Of a stretch of DNA of 64,000 nt, positions 43,693 through 53,736 are shown in pieces (positions within the stretch are counted from its first letter, which is position 1; the number at the start of each line of letters is the position of its first letter). This stretch comes from Actinacidiphila oryziradicis (GTDB taxonomy: Bacteria; Actinomycetota; Actinomycetes; Streptomycetales; Streptomycetaceae). Below the pieces are notes generated by a model. That model was not told where the DNA came from. It did no database searches and saw only the letters and a list, made by a program, of their open reading frames with translations. The translations under genes and the position numbers were made by a program. The DNA is taken from positions 48,729 to 112,728 of the forward strand of contig NZ_SUMC01000030.1 in NCBI RefSeq assembly GCF_005047355.1. Reading direction: 5' to 3'.

Positions 43693-43735
43693 ATCGTGGC
43701 GGGCGTCACCCCTTTGGGGTGGCGCCCGCCACGAT
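43693..43735 (+). terminator. Strong terminator after hppA
   Basis: ATCGTGGCGGGCGTCACCCC and its near complement GGGGTGGCGCCCGCCACGAT form a long stem around a 3-nt loop; the stop of hppA is 41 nt upstream. Confidence 0.85.
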
Positions 43736-43875
43736 GTTGTACGAGCGTCGCGTACGTCACGGGTTACCTGGTGCAAATGGCTTTAAATAGTTATGAATGG
43801 TGCGACCGAATGGTGGTCCGCACCCCGAGGGCGTGTAGGTTCCGGGGCCGTAGAGCCACGGAAGGAACAGACATA

Positions 43876-44433
43876 GTGAAGATGAAACTCGCGGCAGCGC
43901 TGTCCGGTGCGGCTCTGGTGATGGCCCTCGCGGGATGCGGCGACAACTCCAACAGCAAGCTGAACGCCTGGGCGAAGACTGTCTGCGATCAGGCCTCCAC
44001 ACAGGTCAAGAAGATCAACGACGCCAACACGGCGATCACCAAGGTCGACAGCGCCGGCAAGCCCGCCGATGTGAAGAACGCGGACTCCGCCGCCTTCCAG
44101 CAGATCTCGGACGCCTACAAGTCCCTGGCCGGCATCGTCAGCAAGGCGGGCGACCCGCCGGTCAAGAACGGGACCAAGCTCAAGACGCAAGCGGTCAACG
44201 ACCTCAACCAGCTCTCCACTTCCTACTCCAACCTCAAGAAGCAGGTCGACGGGCTCAACACCGCAGACCAGGCGAAGTTCGCCGACGGCCTGAAGGCTGT
44301 GTCGGACAGCCTCGGCAAGGTGAGCAAGACCGGCGGGCAGGCGCTTGACAGTCTCCGGCAGGGAGATGTCGGGGCCGCGATGGCCAAGCAGCCCGGCTGC
44401 CGGAGCGCCAGCGCTTCGCCGAGCGCGTCCTGA
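43876..44433 (+). CDS. Small secreted lipoprotein
   Basis: This 185-residue protein has a signal peptide of class II: MKLAAALSGAALVMALAGC, with lipobox LAGC. The mature part is Lys/Ala/Asp-rich helical (KTVCDQASTQVKKINDA, LNQLSTSYSNLKKQVDG) and ends Ser/Ala-rich. A second Cys pair (VCDQA, PGCRS) could form a disulfide. The GTG at 43876 has GGAAGGA about 9 nt upstream. Function unknown; helical bundle lipoproteins of this kind are common in actinobacteria. Confidence 0.85.
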   Translation: MKMKLAAALSGAALVMALAGCGDNSNSKLNAWAKTVCDQASTQVKKINDANTAITKVDSAGKPADVKNADSAAFQQISDAYKSLAGIVSKAGDPPVKNGTKLKTQAVNDLNQLSTSYSNLKKQVDGLNTADQAKFADGLKAVSDSLGKVSKTGGQALDSLRQGDVGAAMAKQPGCRSASASPSAS

Positions 44434-44491
44434 GCGCACCCGCGACCGAAGCGGCGCACGCCGGCCCTGGCCGTCCGGGAGAATGGACCCT

Positions 44492-46021
44492 GTGAACACC
44501 ATGCACCTTCCCGCTGCGGACCCGGACCGCATCTCCCGGTTGCGCGACGCGCTGCGTACCGCCGCGTTCACCCCCGACGGCTGCCTGGAAGTGCTGGGCG
44601 CGACCGCGTTCGCCGCGCTCTCCCGGGCGGAGACCGTGCCCTCGCTGCGCGCCACGCGCGGGGACACGCCGATCGAGACACTGGTGCGGCTGTTCCTGCT
44701 GCAGCAAACCGTCCCATATACGCGGGCCCGCGAGGCGCTGCCCGTGGAGGAGTGCCTCGCTGACGGCTGGCTCGTACGCGACCGGGACGCCGACGGCGGG
44801 GACGCGGTGCGCGCGACGGTTGACGTACGGCCCTACGGGGGCGAGGCGGGCGAGGACTGGTGGATCGTCTCGGACCTCGGGTGCGCGGTCGGTGGGGCGG
44901 CCGGGATCGGGGCGGTGCCCGGCGTCGCCCGGGAGGACGTGGTCTTGGGCGTGGGCGGCGCGTCCACCACGCTCGCCGGGATCACGGTGCGTACGCCGGT
45001 GGGCAGCGCACTCGACCTCGGCACCGGCTCCGGGGTGCAGGCGCTGCACGCGTCCCGGCACGCCACGCGGGTCACGGCGACCGATCTGAACCCACGCGCC
45101 CTGCACTTCGCGCGGCTGACGCTGGCGCTGTCCGGCGCGCGGGAACCGGCCCTGAGACAGGGGAGCCTCTTCGAGCCGGTCGGTGAGGAGCGGTTCGACC
45201 TGATCGTGTCCAACCCGCCGTTCGTGATCTCACCGGGCAGTCGCTTCACGTACCGGGACGGCGGTATGGCGGGCGACGACCTGTGCCGCACGATCGTCCA
45301 GCAGTCAGCCGAGCATCTGAACGACGGCGGCTACTGCCAGCTGCTCGCCAACTGGCAGCACGTGGCGGGAGAGGACTGGCGCGACCGGATCAGTGGCTGG
45401 GTCCCGCAGGGCTGCGACGCGTGGATCGTGCAGCGGGAGGTCCAGGACCCCGCACAGTACGCCGAACTGTGGCTGCGCGACGGGGGCGACCATCAGACGG
45501 ACCCGGCTTCCTATGCCGCCCGGTACGACGCCTGGCTGGAGGAGTTCGACCAACGCAAGGTCAAGGGCGTCGGCTTCGGCTGGATCACGATCCACAAGTC
45601 CGGCGCCGACCGCCCCGACGTGATCGCCGAGGAGTGGCCGCACCCCGTCGAGCAGCCGCTCGGTACGCACATCGGCGCCTGGTTCGACCGCCGGAGCTTC
45701 CTGCGTACGCACGATGACGCCGCGCTCCTCGAAGCCAGGTTCCGGCTCGCCGACGAGGTCGTCCAGGAACAGGTCGGCCTTCCCGGCGCGGAGGACCCGG
45801 AACATGTGGTGCTGCGCGCCAACCGGGGCATGCGGCGCGCCTCCAAGGTCGACACCGTCGGGGCCGGCTTCGCCGGGGTCTGCGACGGCACCCTCCCGGC
45901 CGGCCGGATCCTGGATGCCATCGCCCAACTCCTCGGCGAGGACCCGGTGGTGCTCCGGGACCGTACGCCGGAGGCTATCCGGCTGCTGGTCGAGCAGGGC
46001 TTCATCGAGCCTGCCGAATGA
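44492..46021 (+). CDS. Class I SAM-dependent methyltransferase
   Basis: This 509-residue protein has an N-terminal domain (1-165) that includes a winged-helix-like RLFLLQQTVPYTRAREAL, then the Rossmann fold with ALDLGTGSGVQALHAS, VTATDLNPRAL and VSNPPFVISPG. NPPF is the active motif of N-methyltransferases acting on amide, amino or adenine nitrogen (HemK, RlmG/RsmC types). The C-terminal 150 residues are helical. It may modify rRNA or proteins; the substrate is not shown. The GTG at 44492 follows GGGAGAATGGA. Confidence 0.88.
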   Translation: MNTMHLPAADPDRISRLRDALRTAAFTPDGCLEVLGATAFAALSRAETVPSLRATRGDTPIETLVRLFLLQQTVPYTRAREALPVEECLADGWLVRDRDADGGDAVRATVDVRPYGGEAGEDWWIVSDLGCAVGGAAGIGAVPGVAREDVVLGVGGASTTLAGITVRTPVGSALDLGTGSGVQALHASRHATRVTATDLNPRALHFARLTLALSGAREPALRQGSLFEPVGEERFDLIVSNPPFVISPGSRFTYRDGGMAGDDLCRTIVQQSAEHLNDGGYCQLLANWQHVAGEDWRDRISGWVPQGCDAWIVQREVQDPAQYAELWLRDGGDHQTDPASYAARYDAWLEEFDQRKVKGVGFGWITIHKSGADRPDVIAEEWPHPVEQPLGTHIGAWFDRRSFLRTHDDAALLEARFRLADEVVQEQVGLPGAEDPEHVVLRANRGMRRASKVDTVGAGFAGVCDGTLPAGRILDAIAQLLGEDPVVLRDRTPEAIRLLVEQGFIEPAE

Positions 46022-46067
46022 CGAGCACCGGGCACCGGGCACTGAGCAGTGAGTAGTGAGCACTGAG

Positions 46068-46101
46068 TGCGGCACGGCCAAGCACGTGTGACCGTGCCGC
46101 A
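46068..46101. terminator. Bidirectional terminator
   Basis: TGCGGCACGG and CCGTGCCGCA form a perfect 10-bp stem with a 14-nt loop between the converging methyltransferase and TM2 genes. Short repeats of GCACCGGGCACCGGGCACTGAG precede it. Confidence 0.75.
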
Positions 46102-46118
46102 GAGGGTGCCGACACCTG

Positions 46119-46382
46119 TCAGCTGCGCAGCGTGCGCCCCTGGGCGTCGGTGCGGTCGTTGCTGGTGAGGAAGATGATGCCGTCGATCAGCGACCAGACG
46201 CCACAGCCGCCGCACGTGAAGAGCTGGCCGAGCGCCATGCCGGTGTGGCCGGTGTAGAAGCGCCCGATGCCGAGCCCGCCGAGGAGGATCTGGAGGATGC
46301 CGGCGGTGACCTTGGACTTGTCCGAGAGCGGCCGCCCGGCGGCGTCGTAGCCGAACGGGGCGTCAGGGGTGGGCGTTGCCAC
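46119..46382 (-). CDS. TM2-domain membrane protein
   Basis: This 87-residue protein has VTAGILQILLGGLGIGRFY and HTGMALGQLFTCGGCGVWSL, the two TM segments with the Gly-rich turn of PF05154. GTG 46382 is chosen because AAGGAG lies 8 nt upstream. The first 25 residues are a cytosolic Pro/Asp leader. The family role is unknown. Confidence 0.88.
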   Translation of the reverse strand: MATPTPDAPFGYDAAGRPLSDKSKVTAGILQILLGGLGIGRFYTGHTGMALGQLFTCGGCGVWSLIDGIIFLTSNDRTDAQGRTLRS

Positions 46383-46547
46383 GGAGGATGCTCCTTGCAG
46401 AAGGGACGAAACGGCAGGGGTGAGCACACACCTGCGCCTTGTCCCCCCGCCAGAAAAGCTGATTCTCACACTGGAAATCGGCCAATGTCTCGTGTGACCG
46501 CGTCACGTCACCCAACCGTGACCAACCCAACCGTGCCCAACGGGCCG

Positions 46548-46982
46548 CTACAGCGTGTTGCGCAACACGGCCCAGGCCACCGCCACGCCGAGCACGACGG
46601 CCTGCCCGTAAGGGCGCAGGACGGGCTGGTAGGACCTGCCGCGCAGCCCCTCGGCCAGCCAGCGCCCGTAGAGATAGAGGCCCGCAGGGCTGACGAGCAG
46701 TAGCAGGGCGTTGTCGTGGAACGCGGCCGCGAAGTGTCCGTGCATCAGGTCGTAGGCCATGCGGGTGCCGCCGCACGCGGGGCAGAGCAGACCGGTCGCC
46801 CAGTTGAACGGGCAGCGGGGCAAAAAGTGTCCTGGCTGGTGCGGATCGGTGCCCCAGAGGTATGCGGCCCCCGCGATACCGGTGACCACGGACCCGAGCG
46901 CGAGCGCGCGGTTGCGGCGTCGCACAGCGTCCGGTGCCGGTGTCGCAGCCAGGGCCGGCCCTGGTGCCGTCGTGTCAGCCAC
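46548..46982 (-). CDS. DUF2752 membrane protein
   Basis: This 144-residue (or 164-residue from ATG 47042) protein has three TM segments and the conserved CPFNWATGLLCPACGGTRM, a Cys motif (CPxCG) of DUF2752. The start is uncertain: GTG 46982 has no clear ribosome site, and ATG 47042 has only GGATGA. It neighbours the TM2 gene, a pairing common in actinobacteria. Function unknown. Confidence 0.8.
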   Translation of the reverse strand: MADTTAPGPALAATPAPDAVRRRNRALALGSVVTGIAGAAYLWGTDPHQPGHFLPRCPFNWATGLLCPACGGTRMAYDLMHGHFAAAFHDNALLLLVSPAGLYLYGRWLAEGLRGRSYQPVLRPYGQAVVLGVAVAWAVLRNTL

Positions 46983-47169
46983 GGCAGTTATCTTGCCACG
47001 CGACTCACGCGGCTGTTTTCGGACAGTCGTTTGGGGCTTCATTCATCCGGGGTTTGCTGGGAGGCCGCCATGATGCCGTCCCGCTGTGGCAGCCTCCGGC
47101 GCACGACGGGCGCACGACGCACAAAGGGGCGACGAGGATGGAAAGCGCACCGGCGTTCTTCGCCATGGG

Positions 47170-47334
47170 ATGGTCTTCGCGCTCTTCGGCGCCGGGCTGC
47201 TGCTGTGGTCGGCGAGGTGCGTGATGCGAAACGTGCCGGTGGCACAGCATGCCGGGCCGGTCGCCGCCGTCATTGTCACGGCCTGCGGAGCGATCTCCCT
47301 CCTCGTCGGCGTCTGGTGTTTCCTACGCGTCTGA
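47170..47334 (+). CDS. Possible small membrane protein
   Basis: This 54-residue frame MVFALFGAGLLLWSARCV has two hydrophobic helices. A better start, ATG 47138 with AAAGGGG upstream, lies in a different frame (MESAPAFFAMG), so either the gene begins at 47170 without a ribosome site or an indel separates the start from the body. It is given as a candidate only. Confidence 0.35.
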   Translation: MVFALFGAGLLLWSARCVMRNVPVAQHAGPVAAVIVTACGAISLLVGVWCFLRV

Positions 47335-47595
47335 GCGCACCGATGGCGTATCCCGGTACTGGCCCCGTCCCGTAGCCGGGCCTCTCGGAAGGCCCCGCTC
47401 CGGCCCGGCGCACGCGGGGCGGACCCAGGGCGGACGCAGCGCAGAAATCTACCGTCATGTGGGCCCGCGCGGCAGGGATGGCGGTTGTCGGGTTACCGTT
47501 CGAGTGGCGTTGTGGGGTTTTCCCGTTTGACACGGGACCGGGATGTACGGTCACACTCCGCAGCGGAAGTCCTTCGACCGGAGAGAAGAGCGAAG

Positions 47596-50463
47596 TTGTC
47601 CCCGACCCACGAGACCGCATCCGGCGGCCGCCGACTCGTTATTGTCGAGTCGCCCGCCAAGGCGAAGACGATCAAGGGCTATCTCGGCCCGGGTTACGTG
47701 GTCGAGGCCAGCGTCGGGCACATCCGCGACCTGCCCAACGGGGCCGCCGAAGTGCCGGCCGAGTTCAAGGGCCAGTCCTGGGCGCGCCTCGGCGTCAACG
47801 TCGACAGTGACTTCCAGCCGATCTATGTCATCAATGCCGACAAGAAGGCGCAGGTCAAGAAGCTAAAGGACCTGCTGAAGGACTCCGACGAGCTGTTCCT
47901 GGCAACAGATGAGGACCGGGAGGGCGAGGCCATCGCCTGGCACCTCCAGGAAGTCCTCAAGCCCAAGGTCCCGGTCCGCCGGATGGTCTTCCACGAGATC
48001 ACCAAGGACGCCATCCAGGCCGCCGTCCGCAATCCCCGCGAGCTGAACCAGCGCCTGGTCGACGCGCAGGAGACCCGCCGGATCCTCGACCGCCTCTATG
48101 GCTACGAGGTCTCGCCGGTCCTGTGGAAGAAGGTCATGCCGCGCCTGTCGGCGGGCCGCGTACAGTCCGTCGCCACCCGTCTCGTCGTCGAGCGCGAACG
48201 CGAGCGCATCGCCTTCCGCTCCGCCGAATACTGGGACCTCACCGGCACCTTCGCCACCGGCCGCACCGGCGACGCCACCGACCCCGGCGTCTTCGCCGCC
48301 CGCCTCACCGGCGTCGACGGCCGCCGCATCGCCCAGGGCCGGGACTTCAGCTCCACCGGCCGGCTCAAGGAGAGCGCGACCGTCCTCCACCTGGACGAGG
48401 CCGCCGCCCGCACGCTGGCCGCCGCGCTCCAGGACAGCGACTTCTCCGTACGCAGCGTCGAGTCGAAGCCGTACCGGCGCTCGCCATATGCGCCGTTCCG
48501 CACGACCACCCTCCAGCAGGAGGCGGCGCGCAAGCTCGGCTTCGGTGCCAAGTCCACCATGCAGGTCGCCCAGAAGCTGTACGAGAACGGCTTCATCACC
48601 TATATGCGTACGGACTCCACCACGCTGTCGGAGACCGCCATCACCGCCGCCCGCGCCCAGGTCACCCAGCTGTACGGCGCCGCCTACCTCCCCGACAAGC
48701 CTCGCGTCTACACCGGCAAGGTCAAGAACGCCCAGGAGGCGCACGAGGCGATCCGCCCCTCCGGCGACCGCTTCCGCACCCCCGCCGAGACCGGCCTCAC
48801 CGGCGACCAGTACCGGCTCTACGAGCTGATCTGGATGCGTACCGTCGCGTCCCAGATGAAGGACGCGGTCGGCCAGTCCGTCACCGTGAAGGTCGCCGGG
48901 CGCTCGGCTGACGGCCGGGACGCCGAGTTCTCCGCGTCCGGCAAGATCATCACCTTCCATGGCTTCATGAAGGCGTACGTCGAAGGCGCAGACGACCCCA
49001 ACGCCGAGCTCGACGACCGTGAGCGCCGTCTGCCGGCCCTCTCCGAGGGCGACGCCCTGCGCGCCGAGGAGATCGCCGCCGACGGCCACGCCACCAAGCC
49101 CCCGGCCCGCTACACCGAGGCCTCGCTGGTCAAGGAGCTGGAAGAGCGCGAGATCGGCCGCCCCTCGACGTATGCGTCCATCATTGGCACCATCCTCGAC
49201 CGCGGATATGTTTTCAAGAAGGGCACGGCCCTCGTGCCGTCCTTCTTGTCGTTCGCCGTCGTGGGTCTGCTGGAGAAGCACTTCGGGCGGCTCGTCGACT
49301 ACGACTTCACCGCCAAGATGGAGGACGACCTCGACCGCATCGCCCGCGGCGAGGCCCAGTCAGTGCCGTGGCTGCGGCGCTTCTACTTCGGCTCCGGCCA
49401 GGAAGCGGACCGTCAGCCGCAGGGCCCCTCCGCCGCCGACGCCGGCAATGGCGACGGCGACCACCTCGGCGGGCTCAAGGAGCTCGTCACCGATCTGGGC
49501 GCGATCGACGCCCGCGAGGTGTCTTCCTTCCCCGTCGGCAACGGCATCGTGCTGAGGGTCGGACGGTACGGCCCGTACGTCGAGCGGCCGAGTGACATCG
49601 AGGGCGAGCCCGGCCAGCGCGCCGATGTACCGGACGACCTTCCGCCGGACGAGCTCACCGTGGAGCTGGCCGAGGAGTTCCTCGCCAAGCCCAGCGGCGA
49701 CTTCGAACTCGGTACCGACCCCGCGACCGGCCGCCAGATCGTCGCCAAGGACGGCCGCTACGGGCCGTACGTCACCGAAATCCTTCCCGAGGACACCCCG
49801 AAGACCGGCAAGAACGCCGTCAAGCCGCGTACCGCGTCCCTCTTCAAGTCCATGTCACTCGATACGGTGACGCTCGAGGACGCCCTCAAGCTGATGTCCC
49901 TCCCGCGCGTCGTCGGCGTGGACCCCGAGTCCGGCGCCGAGATCACCGCGCAGAACGGCCGCTACGGGCCGTATCTGAAGAAGGGCACCGACTCACGGTC
50001 GATCGGCAGCGAGGAGCAGCTCTTCACGATCACCCTCGACGAGGCCCTGGCCATCTACGCGCAGCCCAAGCAGCGTGGCCGCGCCGCCGCCAAGCCCCCG
50101 CTGAAGGAACTGGGCACCGACCCGGTCAGCGGGCAGCCGGTCGTCGTCAAGGACGGCCGCTTCGGCCCGTATGTGACCGATGGCGAGACCAACGCCACGC
50201 TCCGGCAGGACGACAGCGTCGAGGCCATCACCCCGGAGCGCGGGTACGAGCTGCTGGCCGAGAAGCGGGCCAAGTCCCCGGCGAAGAAGACTGCCGCGAA
50301 GAAGGCCCCGGCGAAGAAGGCCCCGGCGAAGAAGGCCACAGCCAAGAAGGCGACAGCTGCCGCAAAGAAGACAACCGCGGCCAAAACCACGACCGCCCAG
50401 AAGGCGCCCAGCAAAAAGGCGCCCGCCAAGAAGACGGCCGCGGCGGCCAAGGCGGCCGACTAG
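47596..50463 (+). CDS. topA: DNA topoisomerase I
   Basis: This 955-residue type IA topoisomerase has the Toprim motif LVIVESPAKAKTIKGYLG and DEDREGEAIAWH, the active Tyr in FITYMRTDSTTLS, and EIGRPSTYASIIG. Four C-terminal zinc-free Topo_C repeats (NGRYGPYLKKGTDSRS, DGRFGPYVTDGETN type) follow, then a Lys/Ala tail of KKAPAKKAPAKK repeats that binds DNA. Removal of negative supercoils is the reaction. TTG 47596 is chosen because GGAGAGAAG lies upstream and because the protein then starts like the S. coelicolor enzyme as I remember it. TTGACA occurs at 47527-47532 without a well-spaced -10. Confidence 0.95.
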   Translation: MSPTHETASGGRRLVIVESPAKAKTIKGYLGPGYVVEASVGHIRDLPNGAAEVPAEFKGQSWARLGVNVDSDFQPIYVINADKKAQVKKLKDLLKDSDELFLATDEDREGEAIAWHLQEVLKPKVPVRRMVFHEITKDAIQAAVRNPRELNQRLVDAQETRRILDRLYGYEVSPVLWKKVMPRLSAGRVQSVATRLVVERERERIAFRSAEYWDLTGTFATGRTGDATDPGVFAARLTGVDGRRIAQGRDFSSTGRLKESATVLHLDEAAARTLAAALQDSDFSVRSVESKPYRRSPYAPFRTTTLQQEAARKLGFGAKSTMQVAQKLYENGFITYMRTDSTTLSETAITAARAQVTQLYGAAYLPDKPRVYTGKVKNAQEAHEAIRPSGDRFRTPAETGLTGDQYRLYELIWMRTVASQMKDAVGQSVTVKVAGRSADGRDAEFSASGKIITFHGFMKAYVEGADDPNAELDDRERRLPALSEGDALRAEEIAADGHATKPPARYTEASLVKELEEREIGRPSTYASIIGTILDRGYVFKKGTALVPSFLSFAVVGLLEKHFGRLVDYDFTAKMEDDLDRIARGEAQSVPWLRRFYFGSGQEADRQPQGPSAADAGNGDGDHLGGLKELVTDLGAIDAREVSSFPVGNGIVLRVGRYGPYVERPSDIEGEPGQRADVPDDLPPDELTVELAEEFLAKPSGDFELGTDPATGRQIVAKDGRYGPYVTEILPEDTPKTGKNAVKPRTASLFKSMSLDTVTLEDALKLMSLPRVVGVDPESGAEITAQNGRYGPYLKKGTDSRSIGSEEQLFTITLDEALAIYAQPKQRGRAAAKPPLKELGTDPVSGQPVVVKDGRFGPYVTDGETNATLRQDDSVEAITPERGYELLAEKRAKSPAKKTAAKKAPAKKAPAKKATAKKATAAAKKTTAAKTTTAQKAPSKKAPAKKTAAAAKAAD

Positions 50464-50596
50464 CCCTGCTCCGACGGGCCGGCGCCGCCGGCCAGGCCGC
50501 CCGGTACCAGCTCCCGGCAGCGCCCGCACCCATGTCCGCAGCCCGCGTGTTCGGGCGGATAGTCATGGACCACCTTGCTCCGGATAGGCTGGCAGA

Positions 50597-53596
50597 ATGA
50601 CGCGATCCGAGCATCCAGCCGATCTCGCCGCCGACTCCCGCGAACGTGCGGTGGGCGCACTCCTCAGGATCCCGCCATTGCGGAAACTGTGGGGCGCCCA
50701 ACTGACGGGGGCGGTCGCCGACCGACTCGGGCTGCTGGTGCTGCTCGGGCTCACCGTGCAGGCAGCGACCATGGCACAGACCTTCGGTGGCGGCTACCGC
50801 GGAGCGGCCTTCGCGGTAGCCGCGGTATTCGGCGTACGAGTGGTCGCCGCCCTGCTCTTCGGCGCCGTACTCCTCGGCCCCCTCAGTGCGCTCATCGCGC
50901 CCGGCGGCGTGCTCGACCGGCGCTGGACCATGATCGGCGCGGATGGCGTACGGCTCGCTTTGCTGCTTGTCGCGCCCCTGTGGATCGACTGGACCCCGGA
51001 CTCGGCCGTCGCCTGGCTGCTGATAACGGTCTTCGTCGTGGGTGCCGCCGAGCGCCTGTGGAACATCGCCAAGGACGGCGCCGCGCCCGGGCTGCTCCCG
51101 AATCCGGCACCAGGTGACGGAATAGTCCGCCCGGCACCCGACACCCTCTCCACCCTGCACAAGCTCGACCTCCGAACCGCCTTTGTCGCGCTGCCCCTCG
51201 CCGCCGCCGTGCTCGTTGTCGTCAGTCTTGTGGGCAATCTGCTGGCCGTCGGCGTCGGCTGGTTCGGCGCCCACCAGGTCGCGCTCTCCTCCTACGTCGC
51301 GGCCGGGCTCTTCTCCGCCTCCGCCGCCGTCCTGTATCTCCTGGAGCTGCCGAACGCGCCCACCGCGCGCCCGCGCCCACGCTCCCCCCTGGAGGGCCTG
51401 CGTGTTCCCGACCGCGGCCGTACCGGCGCCATCCCCCTCTTCGTCCTGGCCACCGCCGCCACGGCCGGAGCGATCGCCGCCGCCGTCTCCGTCGCCGTAC
51501 TCCATTCCGCCGGTCTCGGCGGCGGCCCCACCGGTTTCGGACTCCTCGTACTGGCGCTGACCGCCGGCACCGTCCTCGGCATCCGTGTCGCCCCACGCAC
51601 GCTGCCCGCGCTGTCCCGGCGCCGCCTGTTCGCCATCGCCATCGCCGTCACCGGGCTCGCCCTGCTCCTCACCGGGCTGGTCCCCGACCCGACCACGGTG
51701 CTGCTGCTCGCACTGCTCGCGGGTACGTCCGCCGGTGTGACCGCCAACACCGGCCACACCCTCATCGACCAGGAGGCCGAGGAGCCGCGCCGCGCCCGCA
51801 CCACGGAACATCTGCACGCCGTCGTACGCGTCCTCGCGGCCTTCGCCGCGGTCGTCGCCCCCCTGCTGGCCGGCGTGATCGGTCCGCGCCGCGTCACCAA
51901 CGGTCACTTCACCTTCGATCACGGTGGCGCCGCCTACACCCTCATGCTCGTCGGTGCGCTGCTGCTGCCGGTCGCCGCGGTTGTGCTCGGCAAGACCGAC
52001 GACCGCCAGGGCGTGCCGCTCCGGCGCGACCTGCGTGAGGCGCTCCGCGGCGGCGAACCCGCGCAGAGGCCGACCTCCAGCGGCTTCTTCCTCGCCATCG
52101 AGGGCGGCGACGGGGCCGGCAAGTCCACCCAGGTCGAGGCGCTCGCCGACTGGATCCGAGACAAGGGCCACGAAGTCGTTGTGACCCGGGAGCCGGGCGC
52201 GACCGCGGTCGGCAAGCGGCTGCGATCGATCCTGCTGGACGTGTCGAGCGCCGGGCTGTCCAACCGGGCAGAAGCCCTGCTGTACGCCGCCGATCGCGCC
52301 GAGCATGTCGATTCCGTCGTCCGGCCCGCCCTCGAGCGCGGCGCCATAGTCATCTCCGACCGCTACATCGACTCCTCCGTCGCCTACCAGGGCGCGGGGC
52401 GCGACCTCGCTCCGACCGAGATCGCGCGCATCTCGCGCTGGGCGACGGACGGCCTTGTGCCTCATCTCACGGTGCTGCTCGACGTCTCCCCCGAGACCGC
52501 CCGCGAGCGCTTCACCGAGGCCCCGGACCGGCTTGAGTCCGAGCCCGCCGAATTCCATCAGCGAGTACGCGCCGGTTTCCTCGCGCTCGCCGCCGCCGAT
52601 CCGGCCCGCTATCTCGTCGTCGACGCCGGCCAGGAGCCAGAGGCTGTCACGACTGTCCTACGGCACCGGCTCGACCAGGCCCTTCCCCTCTCCGAGAAGG
52701 AGATCGAGGCCCGGGAAGAAGCGCGGCGCCTGGCGGAAGAGGCCGCCCGTAAGCGAGCAGAAGAAGAAGCCGCCCGCAAGGCGGAAGAAGAGCGGCTCAA
52801 GCGCGAGCGCGAGGCCCAGCTGGAAAGGCTTCGACAGGAAGAGGCGGAGCGGAAGCGGCTCGATGAGGAGGCCGCCCGCCGCGCTGCCGAGGAAGCCGCT
52901 GCCGCGGAGGCCGCGCGTCGCGCCGAAGAAGCGCGGCGGCTCGCCGAGGAGGAGCGCGTACGCCGCGAAGCGCAGGAGCGCGTCCAGCGCGAGGAAAAGG
53001 AGCGGCTGCGCCGCCAGGCCGAGGAGCAGGCCCGGCTGCGCGCAGAGGCGGAGGAACGGCGCCTGGACCGGCAGCGCAAGGCGGAGGAGGCGCTGCTGAG
53101 GGCGGAGGAGGCGCGAAGCGCTGCTGCGGCGGCTTCGGCGGCTGCGGCCGCCGCCGCGGCTGCCTCGGCGCCGGAGCCGATCCCGGAACCCGTCAACGAG
53201 GCCGCCGAGGCCGACGGAACTCACGAAGAGGACACGCGGACCATCGAGGTGCCGCGTCCGGCTGCGTCGGCTTCCTTCGACGCCGAGGAGACCGCCGTCC
53301 TGTCGCCGGTCGTGCCCGTCGAGATCGATGCCGAGCAGACCGCTGTCCTGCCGCCCGTGCGGCCCGTGCAGGCCGAACCCGCGACTCCCGCTGAGGAGCC
53401 TGTGGACCGAGTGCCGCCCGGCTTCTTCCGTTCCGAGGGCGACATGGGCGACGGGCCCACCCGCGAGTTTCCCGCCGTCGCGCCACCGGCCCAGCCTTCT
53501 CGCCGGTCCCGGCCGTCATGGGCCGAGGAGACGCCGCTGGATGACTTGCCGTCGCTTGCGGATGAGTTGCTCGGGCCCCATGAGGATGATCGCTGA
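50597..53596 (+). CDS. tmk: Thymidylate kinase fused to an MFS-like membrane domain and a charged tail
   Basis: This is a 999-residue three-part protein. Residues about 30-480 have 10-12 TM helices of MFS type. Residues about 490-700 are a complete thymidylate kinase: FLAIEGGDGAGKSTQVEAL (P-loop), VVTREPGATAVG (DR-type), RYIDSSVAYQGAGRD, and DRLESEPAEFHQRV. Residues about 700-840 are a highly charged Glu/Arg/Ala coiled coil, then an acidic Pro-rich tail. dTMP phosphorylation is the expected reaction. The same fusion occurs after topA in S. coelicolor. TAGGCT (50585-50590) lies 6 nt before ATG 50597 with no ribosome site, so it is probably leaderless. Confidence 0.93.
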   Translation: MTRSEHPADLAADSRERAVGALLRIPPLRKLWGAQLTGAVADRLGLLVLLGLTVQAATMAQTFGGGYRGAAFAVAAVFGVRVVAALLFGAVLLGPLSALIAPGGVLDRRWTMIGADGVRLALLLVAPLWIDWTPDSAVAWLLITVFVVGAAERLWNIAKDGAAPGLLPNPAPGDGIVRPAPDTLSTLHKLDLRTAFVALPLAAAVLVVVSLVGNLLAVGVGWFGAHQVALSSYVAAGLFSASAAVLYLLELPNAPTARPRPRSPLEGLRVPDRGRTGAIPLFVLATAATAGAIAAAVSVAVLHSAGLGGGPTGFGLLVLALTAGTVLGIRVAPRTLPALSRRRLFAIAIAVTGLALLLTGLVPDPTTVLLLALLAGTSAGVTANTGHTLIDQEAEEPRRARTTEHLHAVVRVLAAFAAVVAPLLAGVIGPRRVTNGHFTFDHGGAAYTLMLVGALLLPVAAVVLGKTDDRQGVPLRRDLREALRGGEPAQRPTSSGFFLAIEGGDGAGKSTQVEALADWIRDKGHEVVVTREPGATAVGKRLRSILLDVSSAGLSNRAEALLYAADRAEHVDSVVRPALERGAIVISDRYIDSSVAYQGAGRDLAPTEIARISRWATDGLVPHLTVLLDVSPETARERFTEAPDRLESEPAEFHQRVRAGFLALAAADPARYLVVDAGQEPEAVTTVLRHRLDQALPLSEKEIEAREEARRLAEEAARKRAEEEAARKAEEERLKREREAQLERLRQEEAERKRLDEEAARRAAEEAAAAEAARRAEEARRLAEEERVRREAQERVQREEKERLRRQAEEQARLRAEAEERRLDRQRKAEEALLRAEEARSAAAAASAAAAAAAAASAPEPIPEPVNEAAEADGTHEEDTRTIEVPRPAASASFDAEETAVLSPVVPVEIDAEQTAVLPPVRPVQAEPATPAEEPVDRVPPGFFRSEGDMGDGPTREFPAVAPPAQPSRRSRPSWAEETPLDDLPSLADELLGPHEDDR

Positions 53597-53736
53597 CGCG
53601 GTTCGCGGTTTTTGCCCACGCGGCGGCACCGGCCCGCCCGGCGCTGCGGCGTGCCCGTTCGGCGTGCCTGAGCCCTCGGCTATCTGATGGCCCCGGGCAA
53701 TGGGCGGTAGACGCCGGAATGAGGTCGTGCGGTACC

